Below are positions 14,453 to 21,171 of a stretch of DNA of 21,171 nucleotides, one piece after another. The translations under genes were made by a program, and so were the position numbers. The first letter of the stretch is position 1; every line of letters begins with the position of its first letter. Below the pieces are notes generated by a model that had not been told where the DNA came from, ran no database searches, and saw nothing but the letters and a program-made list of their open reading frames with translations. Source of the stretch: Flavobacteriaceae bacterium (GTDB taxonomy: Bacteria; Bacteroidota; Bacteroidia; Flavobacteriales; Flavobacteriaceae); the NCBI GenBank assembly GCA_023141985.1, contig JAGLKH010000240.1, positions 1 through 21,171 of the forward strand. Reading direction: 5' to 3'.

Positions 14453-15345
14453 TGATATTAAAATCGCTCAAAACATATTTTGTCAATTCACTATTAGATT
14501 GTTACCCAGAGACTGAAATCACATCCTTCTTTTTTATTCTTTCTCAAAATATATTAGGAAAAAGTAGTGTTGATGTGATCTTAGACTATGATGATTTAAT
14601 TTCAGAAATTGATATTATTAAGTTTAAAGATTCCATAGAAAGATTAAAAAATCATGTACCTATTCAATATATAATAGGTGAAACCGAATTCTATAGTTTG
14701 CCAATTAAAGTGAATGATTCGGTATTAATTCCAAGACCAGAAACTGAAGAACTCGTTTCACTCATTCTTCAAAATTGCAAAAATAAAATTCCAAATTCCA
14801 AACCTGAAACTTTAAACATTCTGGATATTGGTACAGGAAGTGGTTGTATTGCAATTTCGCTCGCAAAGAATTTACCCAACTCAAAAGTATTTGCTCTTGA
14901 TGTAAGTAAAGAAGCGTTAAGCGTTGCTAAAGAAAATTCAACTCTAAATGATGTTGATGTTATGTTTGTACAAGCAGATATTCTAAATTGGAAACAAGAA
15001 TTTGGAATCTGGAATTTGGAATTTGAAGATTTAAGATTCGATGTAATCGTATCTAATCCTCCTTATGTCAGGGCTTCTGAAAAAGCTAAAATGGAACCTA
15101 ATGTATTAAATAATGAACCGCATTTAGCATTGTTTGTAGAAGATGAAGACCCTTTGTTATTTTATAGAAGTATTACACAGTTCGCTAATCAATTTTTAAG
15201 TCCTAAAGGACAACTATATTTCGAAATTAATGAGTATCTTGGTAGTGATATGGTTAAGTTATTGAATGATGAGGGATTTGTAAACGTAGCACTTAAATCG
15301 GATATTTTCGGAAAAGATAGAATGATAAAAGGAATTAAATTATGA
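14452..15345 (+). CDS. prmC: Release factor glutamine methyltransferase PrmC
   Basis: PrmC (HemK) N5-methylates the glutamine of the GGQ motif in peptide chain release factors. The 297-aa protein has the N-terminal helical release-factor-binding domain (1 to about 85), then LIPRPETEELV (92-102), the SAM-binding DIGTGSGCIAI (125-135) and the catalytic NPPY (202-205) in VSNPPYVRASE. ATG at 14452 is preferred over an upstream in-frame extension to 14422, because MILKSLKTYF fits the family and the extension lies within the GNAT gene. It is about 20 residues longer than the 277-aa E. coli protein. The excess appears to sit in two loops (about 110-120 and 181-195) encoded by mutually inverted repeats (14786-14800 and 15010-15024). 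Confidence 0.94.
   Translation: MILKSLKTYFVNSLLDCYPETEITSFFFILSQNILGKSSVDVILDYDDLISEIDIIKFKDSIERLKNHVPIQYIIGETEFYSLPIKVNDSVLIPRPETEELVSLILQNCKNKIPNSKPETLNILDIGTGSGCIAISLAKNLPNSKVFALDVSKEALSVAKENSTLNDVDVMFVQADILNWKQEFGIWNLEFEDLRFDVIVSNPPYVRASEKAKMEPNVLNNEPHLALFVEDEDPLLFYRSITQFANQFLSPKGQLYFEINEYLGSDMVKLLNDEGFVNVALKSDIFGKDRMIKGIKL
14786..15024. repeat. 15-bp inverted repeat pair inside prmC
   Basis: AAATTCCAAATTCCA (14786-14800) is the exact reverse complement of TGGAATTTGGAATTT (15010-15024). The second arm belongs to a longer run of TTTGGAA-like units (15000-15024). Both arms encode loop segments that look like insertions relative to typical PrmC. The interval given is the span from the first arm to the second. 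Confidence 0.7.
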
Positions 15346-15386
15346 AACGAGCATGATTTTTTTAATCTAAAAATACGCTTAAGGGT

Positions 15387-15464
15387 ATGATGAAAATAAA
15401 TTTATGCGAGAGCGAAGCGGTTACTGAAATCGAAGATTCACGAATACTAATAAAAAGCATATAA
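15387..15464 (+). other. Micro-ORF of 25 codons in the prmC-LOG gap
   Basis: In the 181-bp stretch between prmC and the LOG gene there is one short open frame (ATG ATG start) encoding 25 residues, MMKINLCESEAV onward, ending ILIKSI. It has no recognisable family. The segment 15398-15480 has less extreme AT content than its flanks (for example GCGAGAGCGAAGCGG at 15406-15420) and may be a decayed repeat or gene remnant rather than a gene. Confidence 0.2.
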
Positions 15465-15526
15465 GTGTAGTGAGTAATGTGCAGAAAATTTTTGTATATT
15501 TTTCTTTGCTAAAAAATTTTAAACAG

Positions 15527-16117
15527 ATGAAAGAATTAAAATCAATAGGAGTGTTTTGTGGAAGCAGTGAAGGGAATGATACTTTAATAATATCTCAAGC
15601 TTTAAAATTAGGAGAAACTTTAGCAAAAGAAAAAATCACATTGGTTTATGGAGCTGCTAAAATTGGAATTATGGGAAATCTAGCCAAGGCTTCACTTAAA
15701 CATCACGGAAAAGTAATTGGTGTTATTCCAGATTTTTTAAAACTCAAAGAAGTAGTGCATTTAGGATTAGACGAATTAATTACTACATCTAATATGCATC
15801 AGCGTAAACTTAAAATACATGAATTATCGGATGGGTTTATTGCGCTTCCAGGTGGCTTTGGAACATTCGAAGAGCTTTTCGAAATTATTACCTGGGCACA
15901 ATTAGGGTTACATCAAAAACCTATTGGACTATTAAACAGCAATGGATTTTATAATGATTTGATTAATATGATAGAAACTATGGCCGCTAAAGGTTTTTTA
16001 AAAATTGAAAATCTTAATCTTCTTATTGTAGATGATGATATTGATTTGCTTTTAGGTAAAATGAAAGCGTTTAAACCTAAATCTGTCCCAAAATGGCTGA
16101 ATGTAGAACGAACTTAA
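15527..16117 (+). CDS. LOG-family cytokinin riboside 5'-monophosphate phosphoribohydrolase-like protein
   Basis: The 196-aa protein has a Rossmann-like fold of the TIGR00730/LOG family, which removes ribose 5-phosphate from (modified) AMP-type nucleotides. Readable motifs are SIGVFCGSSEG (6-16), YGAAKIGIMG (41-50, usually YGGGxxGLMG), HQRK (91-94) and the hallmark LPGGFGTFEELFEI (107-120). ATG at 15527 matches the family N-terminus MKELKSIGVFCGSS; the frame extends upstream to 15470 but that extension has no family support. In bacteria without plant hosts these proteins are thought to act in purine nucleotide salvage or clean-up. It lies upstream of ligA with a REP-like element between. Confidence 0.93.
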   Translation: MKELKSIGVFCGSSEGNDTLIISQALKLGETLAKEKITLVYGAAKIGIMGNLAKASLKHHGKVIGVIPDFLKLKEVVHLGLDELITTSNMHQRKLKIHELSDGFIALPGGFGTFEELFEIITWAQLGLHQKPIGLLNSNGFYNDLINMIETMAAKGFLKIENLNLLIVDDDIDLLLGKMKAFKPKSVPKWLNVERT

Positions 16118-16123
16118 TTTTCC

Positions 16124-16185
16124 GCTGTCATTCCTTCGCCCGTGTCTCGCCGAAGCTTAAGTGGAGGAGCAAGGCAGGAATCTCA
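16124..16185. repeat. REP-like GC-richer intergenic repeat
   Basis: The stretch runs from CTGTCATTCCTTCGCC to GGCAGGAATCTCAT. Its ends are inverted (ATTCCT at 16130-16135, AGGAAT at 16176-16181), and an inner pair CTTCG (16134-16138)/CGAAG (16151-16155) can also form. It is visibly richer in G+C than the surroundings. From memory, intergenic repeats of the GAGATTCCTGCC...GGAATGACAG kind are scattered in flavobacterial genomes; this copy seems to carry an altered centre. Confidence 0.6.
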
Positions 16186-16193
16186 TTTTTTAA

Positions 16194-18236
<2,043 letters not shown>

Positions 18237-18303
18237 AATCAATTTAAATAATCAAAAATATCGATTAAATGTACATTTTCATCGTTTAGTTGTAAAAATA
18301 TGT

Positions 18304-18311
18304 TATATTTG
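18304..18311 (+). promoter_or_regulatory. -7 promoter element before the membrane-protein gene
   Basis: TATATTTG matches TAnnTTTG, 22 nt before the ATG at 18334. A TTG at 18290-18292 is too close (11 nt) to be the usual -33 element. Confidence 0.45.
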
Positions 18312-18333
18312 TCCTACAAAAGGGATTTAACTA

Positions 18334-19083
18334 ATGCAAAAGAGAAGAATATTACTTGGTTTTATAATTGTACTTGCAATTGTATATATAGGTTTACAAA
18401 TTTTTAAGCTACAGGAGATAGCTGATTATGTAAGACCTATAATAATGCCATTATTAGTATTATCTTATTTTTTATTTAAAAAAGACAGAAGTAGTTATTT
18501 TTTCTACTTTTTAGTATTTTATTCTATTGCAGAATTATCTGGATTTTTTTATTATTTAGCTCAGTATTCTTACTTTATGAATGACTTATTATATTATGGA
18601 GGTAATATTCTTTATATAACAGCTTACGTGCTTTTGATTTTAGAAATTTTTAAGTCAATGAATATCAAGAAAATCTTTAATCGATTTAAAACTTATATTT
18701 TAATTCTTGCCGCTTTAGATATCTATAGTATTATTTTAGTTTCTGATATAGCTGTTAAAAGTGATCTTTTAAATGAAGGTTTTGATTACTTAATTGAAAT
18801 TGTATATAATACTACAATTATGTTATTGTTAACCATAACATTAATTAATTATATAAGTAGGCATACAAAAAAAGCAATGAATTTACTTATCGGAGCTCTA
18901 TGTATTGTGTTTTCTGAAGTAATGCAAGTGGCTTATTTTTACGTTTCTGAACAAAATGCTTTAAGTGTTGCCTATTCTGCTTTATTAGTTTTGGCATTTT
19001 TATTTTTCTATATTCAATCTGGTTTAAGTTATTCTGATAGTGAAACTTATGAAACTGAAACTGTAGAAAAACTTGAAGTTTAA
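18334..19083 (+). CDS. Eight-helix membrane protein, possibly YhhN-like
   Basis: The 249-aa protein is almost entirely hydrophobic, with about eight membrane segments at roughly 6-24, 33-48, 55-78, 88-106, 119-138, 151-173, 181-203 and 209-229. A short acidic cytoplasmic or external tail follows (SDSETYETETVEKLEV). The VRPIIMPLLVLSYFLF segment near the start recalls the KP-x-x-MP pattern of the YhhN/TMEM86 (lysoplasmalogenase-like) family, and the count of eight helices fits, but the conserved acidic residues of that family are not clearly present. I therefore leave the function open. It has its own -7 element and is followed 13 bp later by the convergent nucleotidase gene. Confidence 0.75.
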   Translation: MQKRRILLGFIIVLAIVYIGLQIFKLQEIADYVRPIIMPLLVLSYFLFKKDRSSYFFYFLVFYSIAELSGFFYYLAQYSYFMNDLLYYGGNILYITAYVLLILEIFKSMNIKKIFNRFKTYILILAALDIYSIILVSDIAVKSDLLNEGFDYLIEIVYNTTIMLLLTITLINYISRHTKKAMNLLIGALCIVFSEVMQVAYFYVSEQNALSVAYSALLVLAFLFFYIQSGLSYSDSETYETETVEKLEV

Positions 19084-19096
19084 TTAATTATTAGCT

Positions 19097-20011
19097 TTAA
19101 ACAATTATTGAAGCACCTTCGGCTGTTTTATTTTTTTTACTATCGAAATAAAAATCAATTTTCCCAAGGTAAAGTCCATAACAGCCCACTTGATTTACTA
19201 AAACATTTTTATTTTCAATATTCTTTTCAATGGTTGGTTTAGGTAAAAAGGTGTGTGTATGTCCACCAATTATTAAATCTATATTTTTAGTTGCTTTAGC
19301 TAATTTTAGATCAGAAATTATTTCTGGCTCGTTCCTGTAATGATAGCCTAAATGAGATAAACAAATTATTAAATCACAGTTTTTATCCTCCTTAAGCACT
19401 CTTGTTATATCTTGAGAAATCTCAATAGGATCTATATATTTTGTTTCTTTAAATAGCTTTTTTAATACCAGTCCTTCCAATTCTATACCAAGACCAAATA
19501 CACCGATTTTAATACCATTCTTATTAAAAATCTTATAAGGCTTTACATGAGTGTCCATAATAGTATTTGAAAAGTCGTAATTGGCAGAAACAAATTCAAA
19601 CTTTGCATGTGGTAATTGAGCAAAAAGACCGTCAATACCATTATCAAAATCATGATTACCAATAGTTGCAGCATCGTATTTTAACATGCTCATGAGTTTA
19701 AATTCTAATTCACCGCCATAATAGTTAAAGTATGGAGTACCTTGAAAAATATCTCCAGCATCTAATAAAAGCGTATTGGGATTTTCATTTCTAATTGATT
19801 CAATTAAACTCGCTCTTCTCGCTACACCACCTTTATTGGCATTTCTAGCATCGTTTGGCCCAAAGGGATCTATATGACTATGCACATCGTTAGTATGCAG
19901 AATTGTTATTTTTTTTGTTTTTGAAGCAGTAAAAGATTGTAATCCCAAACCACCAAGGGTAACTAATGCTGTAGTTGCAGCTGTTTGTTGTATAAAATTT
20001 CTTCTCTTCAT
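19097..20011 (-). CDS. 5'-nucleotidase/UshA N-terminal metallophosphatase domain, Tat-type signal
   Basis: The 304-aa product is the two-metal phosphatase half of a 5'-nucleotidase, acting outside the cytoplasmic membrane on nucleotides or related phosphoesters. The N-terminus MKRRNFIQQTAATTALV is a twin-arginine (Tat) signal with Arg3-Arg4. Metal-ligand motifs are complete: HTNDVHSH (Asp42, His44), LDAGD (Asp85), GNHDFD (Asn119, His120), SHLGYH (His220) and GGHTHT (His251, His253). It ends at about 304 residues without the C-terminal substrate-binding domain of UshA, which is instead encoded by the gene 12 nt upstream. The two products probably work as a complex or as separate enzyme and binding partner. 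Confidence 0.93.
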   Translation of the reverse strand: MKRRNFIQQTAATTALVTLGGLGLQSFTASKTKKITILHTNDVHSHIDPFGPNDARNANKGGVARRASLIESIRNENPNTLLLDAGDIFQGTPYFNYYGGELEFKLMSMLKYDAATIGNHDFDNGIDGLFAQLPHAKFEFVSANYDFSNTIMDTHVKPYKIFNKNGIKIGVFGLGIELEGLVLKKLFKETKYIDPIEISQDITRVLKEDKNCDLIICLSHLGYHYRNEPEIISDLKLAKATKNIDLIIGGHTHTFLPKPTIEKNIENKNVLVNQVGCYGLYLGKIDFYFDSKKNKTAEGASIIV

Positions 20012-20023
20012 TTTTATAGTAAC

Positions 20024-20779
20024 TTATTTAATTTGAATAAATCTGTCGTCAATTACAGGGCTTAAGGTGTCAACTTTTTTAAAGTAATCAATAAGTAGAT
20101 TTCTTATTCTATAACCTAAGTCATATAAGCTGTCACTTTTTTTAAAAAACGTCATTCCACCACCTCCATTATATAAATAGTCGTTCGTTGCGACGTAATA
20201 CGTTCTATTAACATCAATGGATTCTTTGTTAATAGTGGCTTCAATTAATTCGAAATTAGAATCTAGTTTAATATTTAATTTAGAAATAGGATGCGCTCGT
20301 TTTGAGTTTTGCAAATAGCTTATTAAGTCTTTAATATAATTACCCTTTAGTTCTGCTACAACTACACTATTATTAAAAGGCATTATTTCATACGCTGTTC
20401 TTGATGTTATATTACCTTTCGATAAAATCGATCTAATACCACCATGATTTAATAAAACCATATCTATATCATTTCCAGTTCTAGACTTAAAAACGGGATT
20501 TGACAGTTCGAAAACAGCGTCTGCCATAAAGTTTCCTATTGCAGTATTTAAATTGCCATTGGTTTTAGAATAAGTATCAGTTGAATATGCTAAAACACTA
20601 TCTAAATCATTATCAATATGTTTCCTGTAAGGTTTTATGTATTCTTCTACAGCTTTATCGCTTGATAAAGCATCATTTATTTCTATTCTTTTCCCTTCAA
20701 TTTTAGTGAGATGAATTTCCTGTTTACATGAAGAAAGAAAGCAGATTAAACCACCAAGAATAAAATATTTATAATTCAT
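20024..20779 (-). CDS. 5'-nucleotidase C-terminal domain lipoprotein
   Basis: The 251-aa product starts with a lipoprotein signal peptide (lipobox FLSSC, Cys18) and then consists of the substrate-binding domain that normally forms the C-terminal half of UshA-type 5'-nucleotidases. Motifs are NLNTAIGNFMADAV (about 76-89), LLNHGGIRS (109-117), the EIMPFNNSVVV block (131-141) and TNDYLYNGGGGM (about 194-205). It has no metal-binding phosphatase domain and cannot hydrolyse alone. The gene precedes the metallophosphatase gene by 12 nt on the same strand, so the domain order of the fused enzyme is reversed at the gene level. Lipid anchoring could tether the catalytic partner to the membrane (inference). 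Confidence 0.92.
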   Translation of the reverse strand: MNYKYFILGGLICFLSSCKQEIHLTKIEGKRIEINDALSSDKAVEEYIKPYRKHIDNDLDSVLAYSTDTYSKTNGNLNTAIGNFMADAVFELSNPVFKSRTGNDIDMVLLNHGGIRSILSKGNITSRTAYEIMPFNNSVVVAELKGNYIKDLISYLQNSKRAHPISKLNIKLDSNFELIEATINKESIDVNRTYYVATNDYLYNGGGGMTFFKKSDSLYDLGYRIRNLLIDYFKKVDTLSPVIDDRFIQIK

Positions 20780-20821
20780 TTAATAAGTTGTTTTTGTATT
20801 AAAATTATGTATGTTGTTTAT

Positions 20822-20829
20822 TACATTTG
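20822..20829 (+). promoter_or_regulatory. -7 promoter element before the right-edge gene
   Basis: TACATTTG matches TAnnTTTG, 19 nt before the ATG at 20849. The nearest TTG upstream (20794-20796) is 25 nt away, longer than the usual 19. Confidence 0.45.
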
Positions 20830-20848
20830 CATTAAAGTTTAAATATAA

Positions 20849-21171
20849 ATGTTTTTAAAACGATTTAAGAAAAAATCTAATCAAAATTATCTTGACAAGA
20901 TATTAAATTATAGAAATGTATCAGTTAATGATAATAAAATTAAATCGGTTGGTGTTATATTAAATATAGACGAATTTAACAAACATGAGGATTTGAGAGT
21001 GTTTATGAAGAAAATTGGTATAATGGGAAACAAAATCAAGTTTATTACTTTTGTTACCGACGAAAAATTTGTACCAAATAGCTGGGATTCATATTTTAAT
21101 CCTAAAGATTTTGGTTGGAATGGGAAAATAAAAAACATTGAATTAAATGAATTTATTAACACTAAATTTGA
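20849..21171 (+). CDS. Partial flavobacterial hypothetical protein (DUF6913-like), cut by window end
   Basis: A plus-strand frame opens with ATG at 20849 and runs without a stop to the window end, giving 107 codons. The product begins MFLKRFKKKSNQNYLDKIL and includes KSVGVILNIDEF (about 32-43), KFITFV and SYFNPKDFGWNGKIKN (about 81-96). This pattern matches, from memory, small conserved Flavobacteriaceae proteins now called DUF6913 (about 170 aa), often near dapA. The function is unknown. An open frame on the opposite strand (20908-21162) is a shadow: it lacks an upstream promoter and has no recognisable protein pattern, while the plus frame has a -7 element and a basic amphipathic start. Confidence 0.75.
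   Translation, partial: MFLKRFKKKSNQNYLDKILNYRNVSVNDNKIKSVGVILNIDEFNKHEDLRVFMKKIGIMGNKIKFITFVTDEKFVPNSWDSYFNPKDFGWNGKIKNIELNEFINTKF

Noticed and set aside
15470..15526. Upstream extension of the LOG gene
   Set aside because: The family N-terminus begins at the ATG at 15527; the extension is low-complexity intergenic sequence.
15346..15526. tRNA or structured RNA gene in the prmC-LOG gap
   Set aside because: I found no cloverleaf arms, T-loop signature or terminator-like hairpin.
20908..21162. 84-residue open frame on the minus strand at the right edge
   Set aside because: It is antisense to a better plus-strand gene (20849 onward) that has a -7 element, a sensible start and a recognisable family pattern.

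Overview
The window looks like chromosomal core DNA of a marine-type Flavobacteriaceae bacterium (phylum Bacteroidota). It is strongly AT-rich, lacks clear Shine-Dalgarno sites, and has several TAnnTTTG (-7) promoter motifs, one with a TTG exactly 19 nt upstream as in the Bacteroidota sigma consensus. The protein types also fit: a 482-aa long-form GAPDH, a short RsmI-like methylase, a split 5'-nucleotidase and a flavobacterial edge protein. There is no CRISPR array, phage, transposase, rRNA or tRNA that I can see, and no gene-free gap longer than about 210 bp.

Layout. 66-3841 (minus): a signal-peptide/TM/coiled-coil protein, then GAPDH, then an HtrA/Deg-type periplasmic protease. GAPDH and the protease each end in a hairpin terminator. 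3965-7218 (plus): a tightly packed unit of dapF, a GNAT acetyltransferase, mltG and a DUF2279-like protein, with 7-nt and 11-nt overlaps and a 2-nt gap. It joins meso-diaminopimelate supply to peptidoglycan strand cleavage. 7329-7988 (plus): a separately promoted lysozyme-fold-like cell-wall protein. 8004-10621 (minus): dnaA, a low-molecular-weight tyrosine phosphatase and an RsmI-like methylase, spaced 13 and 1 nt apart. 10828-11226 (plus): a hotdog thioesterase, divergent from dnaA. 11223-13922 (minus): lipoprotein, ribD, HAD hydrolase and YigZ, closely spaced or overlapping. 13967-15345 (plus): GNAT then prmC. 15527-18236 (plus): a LOG-family protein and ligA. 18334-19083 (plus): an eight-helix membrane protein. 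19097-20779 (minus): a 5'-nucleotidase split into two exported proteins. 20849 to the right edge (plus): a truncated hypothetical gene.

Most of this is conserved housekeeping content: replication (dnaA, ligA), translation (prmC, RsmI-like), cell wall (dapF, mltG, lysozyme-like), riboflavin (ribD) and envelope quality control (Deg). I found no convincing new multi-gene system. The points most worth a second look are smaller: a repeat-derived inverted pair of insertions inside prmC, a GAPDH whose NAD-selecting Asp appears replaced by Thr-Arg, a cluster of DnaA-box-like nonamers upstream of dnaA, the inverted gene order of the split 5'-nucleotidase, a REP-like GC-richer element before ligA, and a near-leaderless dapF start.
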